Below are positions 1-10,070 of a DNA stretch of 36,819 bases, piece by piece. Source of the DNA: Chitinophaga pinensis (GTDB lineage: Bacteria; Bacteroidota; Bacteroidia; Chitinophagales; Chitinophagaceae); NCBI RefSeq assembly GCF_007896845.1, contig NZ_VOHS01000040.1, positions 1-36,819 of the forward strand. The letters run 5' to 3'. Every line of letters starts with the position of its first letter. Position 1 is the first letter of the stretch. The notes beneath the pieces are model-generated. The model worked only from the letters and a program-made list of their open reading frames with translations, did no database searches and was not told the origin of the DNA. Both the position numbers and the translations under genes were made by a program.

Positions 1-159
1 CTCCGGGAGATAATACTTCATCTATCACCTTTTCTGCGGCGGCAGACAAATGAAGATTGAACAGGCTGCTGACTTTGTCCTGTAAACCCTTGCACTGTCC
101 TTGTCAGCGTACTGGATGTCAAAAGTCCAGCGACGGATAATATGTTGGGAATCCGCCAT
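1..159 (-). CDS. eCIS tape measure protein, N-terminal fragment (runs off window; one frameshift)
   Basis: The start codon is at 159, one base after the stop of the upstream baseplate gene. The first residues, MADSQHIIRRWTFDIQYADK, match the N-terminal pattern of contractile injection system tape measure proteins (Pvc14/Afp14 type), which open with an H-I-(I/R)-R-x-x-W/F segment followed by an LQD/LSxLF segment. That second segment, LQDKVSSLFNLHLSAAAEKV, is present but only after a one-base shift near 84-86, where a T-run in the coding sense appears one base short. In the uncorrected frame translation stops near 28. Tape measure proteins sit inside the tube and set its length. About 53 residues are visible and the gene continues beyond base 1. 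The family call rests on a short motif plus its position in the cluster. Confidence 0.7.
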
Positions 160-160
160 C

Positions 161-2929
161 CTATGGTTTCCTGTTTTTAGTCAGAAAGTCCAGCATCCTT
201 GACCGCTGTGTTGGTATCATTCCCCGCAGATAAAGATCAGGCAAGGCTTTCAGCCCGGGAAATAAATGTTCTCGAAATGACGCATATCTGCAATCCCCAG
301 CCAACGGAAGGAGACTTTATAGTAAACAGGTGTCTGTTCGCGGATCAGGTCTTCTGTGAATTTCCTGAACTCCGCATATTGAAATCTGGCCGGCCATGAA
401 GGCAGCACGATGGTGATCGCCGGGCGATAAAATGAATCAGTAAGGCCTGTCCGTTTCCTGAATCTACATAGTATTCCATCTTCGGATACTGTGCATCATG
501 TCCTGCCGCGATCATCGCCAGACAACGGGCAATTTCCTGCATATCGTTGTCAAAGCTGGCCGTATGTGTGTAGAGGAAACAGTCTGTTGTCAGCTGCTGG
601 TACATATCCGCAGGAGACATCGCTGCCCAGTTTGTTTCCAGCAGACGTTTCAGGATACTTTCACGTTCTTCAAACGTACGCATCAGGCGTAGTTCCAGTA
701 ACAATTTGCCACCAAAGGATAACAGGCGGAAACCATATGCCCGCATGCGAAGCGTTGGTTTCAGCAGGGTATGTTCTACGATATAAAACCCTTCCGAATC
801 GGCACTGATCACCTGCAGATGTCTGATCATCTGATGCAGTGCCGTTATCGCAGCTTCCCGGTCTCTGTGTTTGGCTGCCGCGTGCCACGTATGCTGACCG
901 GGCGCCTTGTACAACACGACATAATAGCCATTCCCTTCATCTTCTACAATACGATAGTTGGACTGATCTGCACCAAATTTCAGTAACGAAATTGGCTGAT
1001 GGCCGAAATGATACTGTTTGGTGTCTATCGCCGTATCAGGAATATCATCATTGTACCAGATACTTTCGCCATTTACCTGCAATTGCTTTGCGATCGGTAC
1101 CGGATGCCACGCGCCGGAAACACTCATATCAAGGTGATCTCTGTCGAATACTGCTGTCAGCGGTTGTTTCACATCACGTTCGATATGCAGCATCTTATAA
1201 ATCCACTGCTGATAACCGGAGAACACACCACTCATCTCAGGATCCATCATGTAGTTGTATCCCTGTGTCTTTCCCTTCAGCAATACCGGCAGTTGTTGCA
1301 GGATGCCGGCCTTCCAGCGTAACTCACAGTTGATACGATCCTTTCATCCGGAGGATGATACAGAAGATCATACAGACTGACAGGATATCTCGGAACGACG
1401 ATATTAAAACGTGCCAGCAGGTGATCAAAGATGCGGATCTTTCTTTGCTGGTATAAGGCATCGCCTTCGGACATTTCCCGTAAGGCGTTTACATATTCAT
1501 TGTTTTTATCTTTCTTGAAATCTTCCCAGTTCCGGCCACTTTCCGTAAATGCTCTCAGGAGATGCTTTACATGTGGCACATCGTATAATGGTTGCGAGAA
1601 ATAGGTCGTAGCGGGAACACTGTCTATATCAGGAGAAAAGATAGCAGCAAGGTTACCCAGCTGCGCCAGATAATCCGCCAGTATCTGTTCGAAGAACAAG
1701 AGATAAGCCTTGAGTTGTTTCGCCTGTGCGATTCTCTGCGGAGGCTCATGACTGGATAATTGCTCCTCTCCCGTACCATAGATAGCCGGAAAGAAATGCT
1801 GTAAGGAATAATACTGCGTACTGTTGCGGTAAGCGCCTTCCAAAGAATGATCAGGCAGCCCTTTTTCCTGTGCGGTGTAATGCCGCTTCCGCGTCTCTCT
1901 GATCTTACGGAATACATTCCAGAAGATAGCATCACGTGAGTGCTGTTCAAACTGATCACTGAAGATGCCGATATCATTCCTTGCGTCAGTGATATCAACA
2001 TAAGGATAATAGCCGGGTTGTATGATAATTGGTTTACTGCTGAAATTCACGCCATCAGAGGAGACATGCAGGAATTTCACCTGAATCACGCCGGGCAACT
2101 GAGAAATCGCCTTCACCATTTCAGACGGATCTACCTGTAGTTTTCTTTCCCGCAGATCTTCAGCAGGCACAAAACCTTTACTCAGTTCCGGTCCCTGATA
2201 AATATCTTCTGTAGCGTAACCGGCTTCCAGCAGTTCTCCTTCTGAGATAAAACGCACCGGTGGGTGTACGACCTGTTCTATAGCATTGCACACATAGGCG
2301 AGGGTTTCTTTCACCGGATAATGCGCATCTACCATGATCGTGGCCCTGATAGAAATATGTTGTGCTTTAAGAATTGTGATCTCCTCGAAATTCTCACCCA
2401 GACTCCTGTTGCGCATCAGACAGTTCCGTACGACTTCTACCATTTTCTCCGCAGCAGAAATATTGGTTTCCAATTCTCTGGTCAGGGCATCATCCGGCTG
2501 GATCAATACCCTGAATACACCTTTGGAAGCACCCGGTGTATAATCGGATGTAATCGACTCTATCCAGACGTTTTCGACCCGGTCTATCTGATCGAGTAAC
2601 AGTTTCCGGAAATCGGCTACGCTTATCGGGCCGGAATTCAGGATATCTGATTTACTGAAGAATACGTTGTGCCGTGCACTGATCCGGCCTTCTTTATCCG
2701 CCAGAATTTCATTGATCGGAAAATCCGTTTTATAGGCGAGATCTGTCAGGGCAAAACAAAGCTGTTCCAGTATAGTGACACCGGGATCATGCAGGTTATA
2801 ATCTGTCCAGACATGGCCTGACAGTTCCTGTACCAGTGTCAGGGCTTCTGCTCTGAGTCTGGCAAAGTCAAGGGTATTATCCCTTTCTTTGTCACGGCTG
2901 ATCTGTAAGGGAATATGCTTCATTGACAA
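161..2929 (-). CDS. eCIS baseplate protein, about 925 aa, gp6/J-like (three frameshifts)
   Basis: This is a structural baseplate component that would link the tail tube and sheath to the outer baseplate. The N-terminal part (residues about 36-76) contains WTDYNLHDPGVTILEQL, typical of large putative phage and eCIS baseplate proteins. The visible frame stops at 1277 after 550 codons, but the same protein resumes in the next frame (RINCELRWKAGILQQLPVLL). It shifts again near 428 (ITIVLPSWPARFQYAEF) and near 265-290 (LKALPDLYLRGMIPTQ) before a stop at 161. Each shift is explained by one missing base. The restored product is about 925 aa, in keeping with uninterrupted relatives. It starts 3 bp after the fibre-like gene and ends 1 bp before the tape measure start. 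Its exact Pvc11 versus Pvc12 equivalence is unsure. Confidence 0.8.
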
Positions 2930-2932
2930 AAC

Positions 2933-3721
2933 TTAGTGGTAGTATTCCTTCGGCATAAACGCGGTATCATCCCAAAGACGGGTGATACGATAATAGATTT
3001 CTACGTCAGGTCCATAGTTGCTGTTGGTACGCAGCTGTAAGGCATAATGGTGCGTACTTCCTTTCCAGCGCAAACGCAGACGGTTCCAGAAAAAGCCATA
3101 ATGCGCAGATGTCTTTCTGATCCTTCCCCACGACCATTTATTAAAAGCAGTCACCGCATAGGCATGCATAATCGCAAAACGGCCGGAATTACGTCTGCCG
3201 GTGCGGGCAATCACCTCAAAGGCCTGACAGTTATCCAGTCCGCTGATGATGGCATGCCACTTCCCATCCGCAGGTACCTTTCCTATCCTGTAGGTACCTA
3301 CCCGTCCTTCCATGGCAATGAAACCGGTCACCTCCATTTTATAACAGGGGTTACACCGGGTACCTACACCCATATTACCATTCTGATGAAGGAAGAAACT
3401 CTTTGCATCGGTGGTAGATTCGTCAGAGCCATTGGTATGCGGTTGCATGCGGAAACCCGGATTCTCCCGCTCGTCTTTCTCCATCAGAAAGAACGGTTCA
3501 AGATCATCGTTGGTACGATAGAAAGACACCAGTCGTTTGGAACTGCCTAATGCAGCTACCAGCATCCCATTCTCTTCGTCTTTCGAAAAGCCGTCTTCCT
3601 GTTTATTGATAGTAGAATCAATGAGGTGTGCGAAGTGGTGCTCTGTTGGCAGTTTTCCATTACGGAAATGCTCCTTCAGCTCTTCCCTGCCATATATTTT
3701 GGTGTTATTTTTCGTCGCCAT
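2933..3721 (-). CDS. Fibre- or adhesin-like eCIS protein, 262 aa
   Basis: I do not recognise a named family. The N-terminal segment (residues about 14-43) has the pattern LKEHFRNGKLPTEHHFAHLI followed by DS-x-x-N, a signature I associate with tail-fibre-like and eCIS proteins of Bacteroidota. Residues about 113-136 read GNMGVGT then YKMEVTGFIAMEGRVG. This is a degenerate form of the G-N-V-G-I-G-T...Y-K-L-x-V-x-G segment found before phage tail-fibre and intramolecular-chaperone domains. The C-terminal half (YRIGKVPADGKWHAIISGLD onward) is rich in beta-type, aromatic and basic residues. It lies between the two large baseplate genes with 3- and 6-bp gaps. I infer a baseplate-attached fibre or receptor-contact protein. 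No signal peptide or membrane segment is seen. Confidence 0.6.
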   Translation of the reverse strand: MATKNNTKIYGREELKEHFRNGKLPTEHHFAHLIDSTINKQEDGFSKDEENGMLVAALGSSKRLVSFYRTNDDLEPFFLMEKDERENPGFRMQPHTNGSDESTTDAKSFFLHQNGNMGVGTRCNPCYKMEVTGFIAMEGRVGTYRIGKVPADGKWHAIISGLDNCQAFEVIARTGRRNSGRFAIMHAYAVTAFNKWSWGRIRKTSAHYGFFWNRLRLRWKGSTHHYALQLRTNSNYGPDVEIYYRITRLWDDTAFMPKEYYH

Positions 3722-3727
3722 AGTCGG

Positions 3728-6700
3728 TTATTTTGGTTGTATGGTGAGTGAAATAATTTCTCCTTCTGCATAATGGGAATCGTCATCATCCCTATAGCTG
3801 TTTCTTTCGTGTTGTCCGATGATCATCTCTTCTCCTGTGATCACACCGCTGATACCAATAGGTTCGGGCTCCCGGTAGCCCCATTCGTCTATTACACGGA
3901 TGGAATGATGCGGTGCTGGTATGAGCACTGCTTCTGCCGTGGAGGCTCTGACATACTCCGTGTTGCTGACAGCGGTGTCGAGCATACAATGAATGTAATC
4001 ACCATTGGGATCGTCTTCTTCAAAAAAGTGTACCATAGAAAAACCGGTTACATAGGATATGTAAGGCAACTTTTTGATATAACTCAGTACATCAGCGGTA
4101 TACATGGTACCGCCCATTTTCACTTCGGTATGTGTATCAAACAACCACGGCGTAAGATATCGGCTGATATCATTCTGTAACTGTGTCAGGTAATAGTTTT
4201 TGTCGGTCAGACTGGCCTTGTCTATAAACCGTACATCACATACGATCTTCACTTTTTCATATACCGGGTGATGGACGGTCACTTTGATAAAGGGCGGCAG
4301 CAGGTTAGCGATGAATCCATGGATACGGAACAATGTCACAATATCTACATGCGGCTCCGTGTTCTCATACTTACCGTTAAATGGTTTTGGTACGATGACC
4401 AGTTGGACATCAGAAGCAGCAATATTGGTGGCACATTTAACGATCAGGATATCAGGGAATGCCTCAAGGATCAGCTGAATGATATCCATGGCATACATGG
4501 GTCGGTTCTTATGCCGCAGGCGTTCACTGATACGTACATAGTACTCTTCTGTTGTTTCCGCCGGTCTGCCGCCAAAGGAAGGGAACAACTGCCACACGCG
4601 TTGTATCCCTTTTAATTCGTGCTGTAATGCTTTGATGGACATGGAAGGCAATGAAGTCGATACGATCGTATCTGACTGATCCCGGCAGGCAATGGCGGCA
4701 TTGACAAAGAGCCCTTTGATCATGGGACGAAACTGCATTTCTTCCGGTGAGGACAGGCGCAGCCATTGCAACTGTTTATCCAGTCTTGTGTTACCCGAGC
4801 TATTGATCGGAGGCGTCTTCAGACTTACCACGCCACTGTTCAGAAACAACTGGGTGGTGTCAGTCAGTATATGGGAGGTGTTGAAAGGTACCCAACGGTC
4901 ATTATAGAGATAACTCCAGTGCAGATCCGGTTTCTTATTGACCCGCGTATGATTGCGATGCTTTTCTTCCAGTTGGAAGAGCAGGGAAATTTCTTCCTGT
5001 GGCTGCATTCCATCCAGTCCTATATACAGGCTGGATCTGTCTTCAAAAGTGGGCAACAAAGTAAAATCGCCCTGAAAAGAAGAAGGATAAGCCTGCCGGT
5101 GTCCGAAAGGATACAGGTGGAAGATCTGTAGTGTCTGTGCTTCTTCGCCTGCTTTTTCGGGTTTCAGGATCTCTGCCTGTTCCAGTACGTAGTCGATAGA
5201 GATAGATTTCACCAACGGCGTATAAGGCATATTGGGAATGGGCTTCTTTCTGCCCCATCGGCTGGCGTTATGGGCCATGACTTCCGGGAATAATTTCATG
5301 TATGCCTTATGTCCGAAGGCTTCCTGCGGACCCGCCAGTTCCAGTCGGATAGCGCCGTCATTATAGAACCCGTCTGCAATGAACGGTTCTTTATCCATCA
5401 AAGGCCTGTTCAGAAAATGGATCTTTTTAAGATCGATATTTTTGAGTGTAGACTTATCGGAAAGGATCACCCTTCCTTTTTCGTCTGTATATGTTCTAAA
5501 CAGCGGTAATAGTTGCTGTTGATTTCTTTCCGGATGAATTTCTCCGTTCTCAAATGCGCTGATACCGGCTACAAAAGCGTCATTGGTCATACCGGCATTA
5601 TAAGCCGCATAATGCTCATTAAAACCGTTTTCTACGTGTGGTAGTTCCAGCCATTCCAGCTGGATACGGAAAGTCTTCGTATAGGTGTTAAAAACATTGC
5701 TGTCACGGATGTCGAGGAAAGAGCCGAGAGCTGGCTGCGGACCAAACAGCTGAAACGGATTGGCCGGACTCAATGGACCGGCATTATTAAAGAGTTTGAC
5801 AGAACGATAGCCTTTTACCTGTGCACGGAGGCTCACCCTTTCCAGCCATAACATGGGCAGATAGGAATAAGGGTGATGGAAGCTGTTGTTGTTGAGCATC
5901 AGCCGCAACAAAGGCAGTTTGCTCTGATAGGCGCCACCGTGTAACAAAGGATCGTAGAGGGCAGCCGCTGGTGCGTTTACATCGTACAGGAGGGTAATAA
6001 AGAACGCGTTTGCGCCACCTGCGCGGTTACTGCTGCGAATACTGTGTTTCGGTAGTTTATGCCAGCCGGTGGCCGTTGTATAGGAAATGATAAATGCAGA
6101 TGATAACAGCTCATTCATCACCAGTGTTTCCTGTTTGTTAGTGACCGCTGCGAAGTTCTGGATATAGGCCAGCAGCTTTTCATAAGAAGCCGGTTCAAAA
6201 TAAAGATCCAGTTCGACGGTGCGTTGTCCTTCGGTAAGATATAACAACGGTGAAGCCAGTATAACGCCCATTTCTGTTTCCTCCATGGTACGCTTATCCC
6301 GTGGCAGGTCTTGTTGGGGTTCTCCCAGCATAGGCCACGAGGTCACCGGTAGTGCGCCGGGTATATAGGCGGCCGGCGGAGGTACTTCGTGGGTGGCAGC
6401 GTAGACCTGCGCTTCCATAATATCTGACAGATGCGGATCTTCGGTGGCTATCTGTCTGTATCTGTTGACGTAGACGGTCCTGAGTGAGCGGATGTTGGTA
6501 TGACTGACACGTAGGTCATGTGCCATACGGTAAGTCACCGGAACAGCGCCAGCCCCTGTTTCTACAACCATAGCCGTTCCTTTGGGAACAGTTACCGGCA
6601 TACTCTGTGGCTGTGCATCGAGGAAGATATGCACCTGATCCGGGATGGCGGGTTTTTGTTTCAGTCCCAGTACATTCCGGTAATAATAGTCCTGATGCTG

Positions 6701-7489
6701 GCCGGTGAGTTTATTCAGCTTGTCCTGCAGATGGCCATACAATTGCGTAAAGGCCATCAGCATACCAATATGCGGATGGTGTTGCAGGGAATCCGGGCGT
6801 CTGCGCAGGTAAAACTGCGCGGCACTGGTTATCTGGTAGAATTTAGTCCGCAGGTCGTTATAGACTTCATTCAGGGACTGATACCCCAGAAATACCGCCG
6901 GCACTCTGTTTGTCTTTTTCGCTAATGAGGGGAAATTAACCGCCAGTTCATCGGTAACAGGGATGGTACGAAAATGCGTGGCAGGTGTGAACAGCAGGAT
7001 GGCCTGTTCTTCAAACTGCAACATTTTAAGTACATCTTCTGTAATGCTCTCCATAATCTGGTCGGTATAGATCCAGGTCAGGGCCTGCTGGTCGGCTTTC
7101 TTTAGCTGCTGAAGGTGTGCTGCCAGCTGATTGGCGATCGTGAATATCAGGTTAAACAGTTCGGCCAGCAGTGCATATAATTTAGCGTCTCCGCTCACAG
7201 ATTCCAGTGCCTCTTGTATACCTGACTGCTTTTCCTGCCAGCGGGTAAAATCGAGGCGGGAGATAGCCGTGATCATGATGAGCATATCAGCCTGGAGGAA
7301 TTCCCGCCAGTCGCCGTCTATCTTATCCTGAAAATTATAATAGTTGAATTGCGTTGCCAGTTCGGAGAGAAATAGCAACAGGTCTTCCCGACTGCGTTCA
7401 TCAATCTTCACATAGGACGGCAGCAGCGCTTCCAGTTTGCGCTCTGACTGGCTGATGCCATCCCTCATATAATCGAATAGTTTATTCAT
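3728..7489 (-). CDS. Large eCIS baseplate protein, baseplate J/gp47-like, 1253 aa
   Basis: This is the largest protein of the cluster and an intact reading frame. It is a structural baseplate wedge component, expected to act in the assembled particle in the cytoplasm before release. The N-terminal section contains HPHIGMLMAFTQLYGHLQDK and then a hinge PDQVHIFLDAQPQSMPVTVP, where many baseplate proteins enter a gp6/gp53-like region. The C-terminal region (about residues 985-1050) has GGRPAETTEEYYVRISERLR and AMDIIQLILEAFPDILIVKC, the conserved section of baseplate J-like proteins. It starts 12 bp after the gp25-like gene and is followed after 6 bp by the fibre-like gene, the usual gp25-then-baseplate order of PVC-type clusters. 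Length is in the normal range for Bacteroidota homologues. Confidence 0.85.
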   Translation of the reverse strand: MNKLFDYMRDGISQSERKLEALLPSYVKIDERSREDLLLFLSELATQFNYYNFQDKIDGDWREFLQADMLIMITAISRLDFTRWQEKQSGIQEALESVSGDAKLYALLAELFNLIFTIANQLAAHLQQLKKADQQALTWIYTDQIMESITEDVLKMLQFEEQAILLFTPATHFRTIPVTDELAVNFPSLAKKTNRVPAVFLGYQSLNEVYNDLRTKFYQITSAAQFYLRRRPDSLQHHPHIGMLMAFTQLYGHLQDKLNKLTGQHQDYYYRNVLGLKQKPAIPDQVHIFLDAQPQSMPVTVPKGTAMVVETGAGAVPVTYRMAHDLRVSHTNIRSLRTVYVNRYRQIATEDPHLSDIMEAQVYAATHEVPPPAAYIPGALPVTSWPMLGEPQQDLPRDKRTMEETEMGVILASPLLYLTEGQRTVELDLYFEPASYEKLLAYIQNFAAVTNKQETLVMNELLSSAFIISYTTATGWHKLPKHSIRSSNRAGGANAFFITLLYDVNAPAAALYDPLLHGGAYQSKLPLLRLMLNNNSFHHPYSYLPMLWLERVSLRAQVKGYRSVKLFNNAGPLSPANPFQLFGPQPALGSFLDIRDSNVFNTYTKTFRIQLEWLELPHVENGFNEHYAAYNAGMTNDAFVAGISAFENGEIHPERNQQQLLPLFRTYTDEKGRVILSDKSTLKNIDLKKIHFLNRPLMDKEPFIADGFYNDGAIRLELAGPQEAFGHKAYMKLFPEVMAHNASRWGRKKPIPNMPYTPLVKSISIDYVLEQAEILKPEKAGEEAQTLQIFHLYPFGHRQAYPSSFQGDFTLLPTFEDRSSLYIGLDGMQPQEEISLLFQLEEKHRNHTRVNKKPDLHWSYLYNDRWVPFNTSHILTDTTQLFLNSGVVSLKTPPINSSGNTRLDKQLQWLRLSSPEEMQFRPMIKGLFVNAAIACRDQSDTIVSTSLPSMSIKALQHELKGIQRVWQLFPSFGGRPAETTEEYYVRISERLRHKNRPMYAMDIIQLILEAFPDILIVKCATNIAASDVQLVIVPKPFNGKYENTEPHVDIVTLFRIHGFIANLLPPFIKVTVHHPVYEKVKIVCDVRFIDKASLTDKNYYLTQLQNDISRYLTPWLFDTHTEVKMGGTMYTADVLSYIKKLPYISYVTGFSMVHFFEEDDPNGDYIHCMLDTAVSNTEYVRASTAEAVLIPAPHHSIRVIDEWGYREPEPIGISGVITGEEMIIGQHERNSYRDDDDSHYAEGEIISLTIQPK

Positions 7490-7501
7490 CGCTTGTACGC
7501 G

Positions 7502-7930
7502 CTACGGCAGCAGATTGGGAGACGCAATGTTGGTGCCTTCCAGAAAATAAAACGGATAGACCATATTATGTCTGGTGTTGGTGGCAATGATGGTGTAATG
7601 TATCTGGAGGTGCAGCGTACCGGCTGCCTGATCCTGCATGAGTATGTCAACTCCGGAGAAGTTCACCCTTGGTTCGAAGTCGAGCAGGGCGTGAGAGATC
7701 AGATCGTTGATCTCCGTCAGCATTTCCGTATCGGCAGGCTCAAATACGAGCCGGTGCAGATTACAGCCAAAGGTAGGTTGCATCAGCCGCTCCCCCGGTA
7801 TAGTACCGAGAATGATGCGGATGCTTTCTTCTATATCAATAACGGCATGGCTCATCAAAGCGCTGCTGCCGGCTTTATCAAATGACGGGGGGAATGACCA
7901 TCCCGTGCCTAAGAAAGAGTGAATCGCCAT
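7502..7930 (-). CDS. gp25/GPW-like baseplate wedge protein, 142 aa (Pvc9/Afp9-like)
   Basis: T4 gp25-type protein that in contractile systems joins the baseplate to the start of the sheath. The opening MAIHSFLGTGWSFPPSF is the classical beginning of this family. Residues about 35-75 contain the IEESIRIILGTIPGERLMQP stretch with the E-x-x-x-x-x-L-x-T-x-x-G-E-R core that distinguishes gp25 and TssE. I chose the start at 7930 rather than an in-frame ATG at 7969. The later start leaves an 11-bp gap after the PAAR stop, and the extra 13 residues (MPHRIDRRLNILK) lie inside the PAAR gene and do not look like the family. A 12-bp gap separates it from the 1253-aa baseplate gene. Confidence 0.9.
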   Translation of the reverse strand: MAIHSFLGTGWSFPPSFDKAGSSALMSHAVIDIEESIRIILGTIPGERLMQPTFGCNLHRLVFEPADTEMLTEINDLISHALLDFEPRVNFSGVDILMQDQAAGTLHLQIHYTIIATNTRHNMVYPFYFLEGTNIASPNLLP

Positions 7931-7941
7931 TTTAAGAATGT

Positions 7942-8244
7942 TTAACCTCCTATCAATACGGTGGGGCAACCGAGTACAATACTGCCGCCATGTGCAGTCG
8001 TATCGCCCATACGGGCAGCAGGCTTCCCGCCTATCATTACTGTGGCGGAGCCTTTTACGATCGAGTCAGGAGGACCTACGCAAACGCAGCTATCACCTAA
8101 CACGGCGGCAGGCATCTTCCCTATCAATACCGTTGGAACGCCGGGACCTACTATCGGTCCGCCGACATGTGGTATAGGTGGTAGTCCGGGCGTCTGCATC
8201 GGACAGGTATGCATATCAGTCAGTCTTGCTGCTGGTGTTCCCAT
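7942..8244 (-). CDS. PAAR-domain spike tip protein, 100 aa
   Basis: PAAR proteins form a sharp cone, usually stabilised by a metal, at the tip of the VgrG-like spike. The opening MGTPAARLTDMHTCPMQTPG carries the P-A-A-R motif at residues 4-7. His and Cys residues (H12, C14, later C53, C55 and H84) are of the kind used for metal binding in this fold. Repeated PTVLIGKMPAAVLGD, ATVMIGGKPAARMGD and CPTVLIGG turns give the three-fold internal repeat of the fold. There is no C-terminal extension, so it is a bare tip without a fused toxin. It lies 10 bp after the VgrG-like gene, the expected place. Confidence 0.93.
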   Translation of the reverse strand: MGTPAARLTDMHTCPMQTPGLPPIPHVGGPIVGPGVPTVLIGKMPAAVLGDSCVCVGPPDSIVKGSATVMIGGKPAARMGDTTAHGGSIVLGCPTVLIGG

Positions 8245-8254
8245 TGTACAAATT

Positions 8255-10069
8255 TTAGTTGATCATCACCATACCGCCCTTGACTACTGTCTGGCCGGAG
8301 GCGGATAGTTCGGCATTGGCCGTCCCTTTAGCCGTAAAGCCCACCTGAGCGGTCTGTTTGATATTCATGCCGCTGATCTCCATATCCTGAGTGGCTTTCA
8401 GTTCTGCCTTACCGGTCGCATTTAAGGTAATGTTACCGGTCGCTTTCAGGGTAATATCTTTCGGAGAATTCAGCAATATACCGCTATCGTCGAGTTTTAT
8501 ACTATTATTATTCTGATCTTTTATTTCTATGGACTTTCCATCGTCACTCAGCGTAATCATATTATTACCCGGCGTAGTGATTTTCAGAATCTTTTTATCA
8601 TCGTCAAAGTTGATCTCCAGTTTACTGCGGCTATAGAATGCTTTGGTGTTATTCTTTTCGTCTGCCTGTGTAACCGGCGGTACTTTCCCCTTGCTGAACA
8701 GACTACCTAATACGACCGGAAAGCGCGGATCACTCTCAAGGAAGCCTAAAATGACCTCATCTCCTACTTCCGGACAAAACACCCCGCCGGCGCCTGAGGT
8801 GGCATAAAAACTGGCCAGTCTTGCCCAGATTCCTTTCTGTCCATCGACATTAGCAGCCGGCTTTACCTGTATACGATACACCGCCCCCGGGTCTTCAGAG
8901 ATCTTAGAAACGGTCGCCAGTTGCAAACCGTGAATAGCGGGCATCTGTCCGTTAGCCACGGTACTGGAAAAGAGTTCCCTTTCAAAGATCGGTTTGTCCG
9001 GCACACCAAACTGCACATAAGTGGTCCACTGACCATCTTCCAGCACATGCCGTACCTTATTGATAAACGCATTCCCATCAAACTGTGGTCCCACACCTTC
9101 CAGCGAAATTACCTTACCCGGTTGAGGTAATGCATTCCCGATAAAAGATACGGTCCCTTTTACAGCACTCATACGCATACGCAGCAGGGTACTGTCTGCC
9201 CATATTTTCAGGTCCGCCTGTGCCAGCGGAGCGCTGGATATCATTTTAAGGGCGGTCTGTCCCAGCTTTTCAGACAAGGTTTTGGCAGTGATCGCGCCCT
9301 GTTGATTGAGGGTAGGTTCAGTGGCTGCGGAGGTGATCACGGCGAGTGTCTGCGGATCCCAGGCAGCGGCATCCAGAGAAGGTGGCTGCTTTTCAGCATT
9401 GATCTCTGCGTTGAAGGTGATGATCGAATCACCGTAAGTGATATTTAACACCGGATCGGCCGTGAAGTTTGGCTTACCGATCTTGATGCCGTCATCCCCC
9501 ATCGTGGTGATAAAACCGTTAAACGCAGCACGGGCCAATACGAAATCCCAGTCCGTTGCCATTTTCTGAAATAGCATTTCCTGCTGTGCAGAAGTACTTT
9601 CTACTGTGCTGCTCAGACTATAAGCCCCCATCACTTTTGTCATTACGGCGCTATCTGTTATTTCGGAGAACTCGCCTTCCTTTTGTCCGAGTGTCATCTT
9701 CACCGCTTCGTGTTTACAGGTCAGCACCAGTTCAAACCCGGTGGATTTATTAATACGCAAGGCCTGTTTGACGATAATACCTTTAAAAATAGATTGCTCG
9801 GTATCATCACCATAACCGGCAGTGACGGCGATATTACCACCGGGAACAAAGTCCTTGCGTGCACTGGCGGGAAAGTCGCCCGCATCTCCGGCGGAGCCGA
9901 TATCTCCGGTGCCTTCCACAAAGACGATTTCCGCAAAAGAGATCTTATTGATCTCATGCGTCACGTCGATGGAAGATATAAAAACAGCCTCCTGTACGGC
10001 AGTGCCTTCTACAGAGACTGTAAATTTCAATGTAGGATCAGTAATATTTGTAGGGCTTTGTGCGGGCAT
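8255..10069 (-). CDS. VgrG-like spike protein, 604 aa (Pvc8/Afp8-like)
   Basis: Trimeric central spike of the contractile tail. Residues about 1-370 are gp27-like (beta-barrel hub; MLFQKMATDWDFVLARAAFN is a recognisable hub helix). About 385-475 form the gp5-like OB-fold, with KGIWARLASFYATSGAGGVF, CPEVGDEVILGFLESDPRFP and VVLGSLFSKGKVPP as the hallmark sequence. About 490-604 are an Asx/Gly/Lys-rich repeat (ITLKATGNITLNATGKAELK) typical of the triple-stranded beta-helix needle. There is no extended C-terminal effector domain. It starts 1 bp after the LysM gene and is followed by PAAR. The size is normal for the family. Confidence 0.93.
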   Translation of the reverse strand: MPAQSPTNITDPTLKFTVSVEGTAVQEAVFISSIDVTHEINKISFAEIVFVEGTGDIGSAGDAGDFPASARKDFVPGGNIAVTAGYGDDTEQSIFKGIIVKQALRINKSTGFELVLTCKHEAVKMTLGQKEGEFSEITDSAVMTKVMGAYSLSSTVESTSAQQEMLFQKMATDWDFVLARAAFNGFITTMGDDGIKIGKPNFTADPVLNITYGDSIITFNAEINAEKQPPSLDAAAWDPQTLAVITSAATEPTLNQQGAITAKTLSEKLGQTALKMISSAPLAQADLKIWADSTLLRMRMSAVKGTVSFIGNALPQPGKVISLEGVGPQFDGNAFINKVRHVLEDGQWTTYVQFGVPDKPIFERELFSSTVANGQMPAIHGLQLATVSKISEDPGAVYRIQVKPAANVDGQKGIWARLASFYATSGAGGVFCPEVGDEVILGFLESDPRFPVVLGSLFSKGKVPPVTQADEKNNTKAFYSRSKLEINFDDDKKILKITTPGNNMITLSDDGKSIEIKDQNNNSIKLDDSGILLNSPKDITLKATGNITLNATGKAELKATQDMEISGMNIKQTAQVGFTAKGTANAELSASGQTVVKGGMVMIN

Positions 10070-10070
10070 A

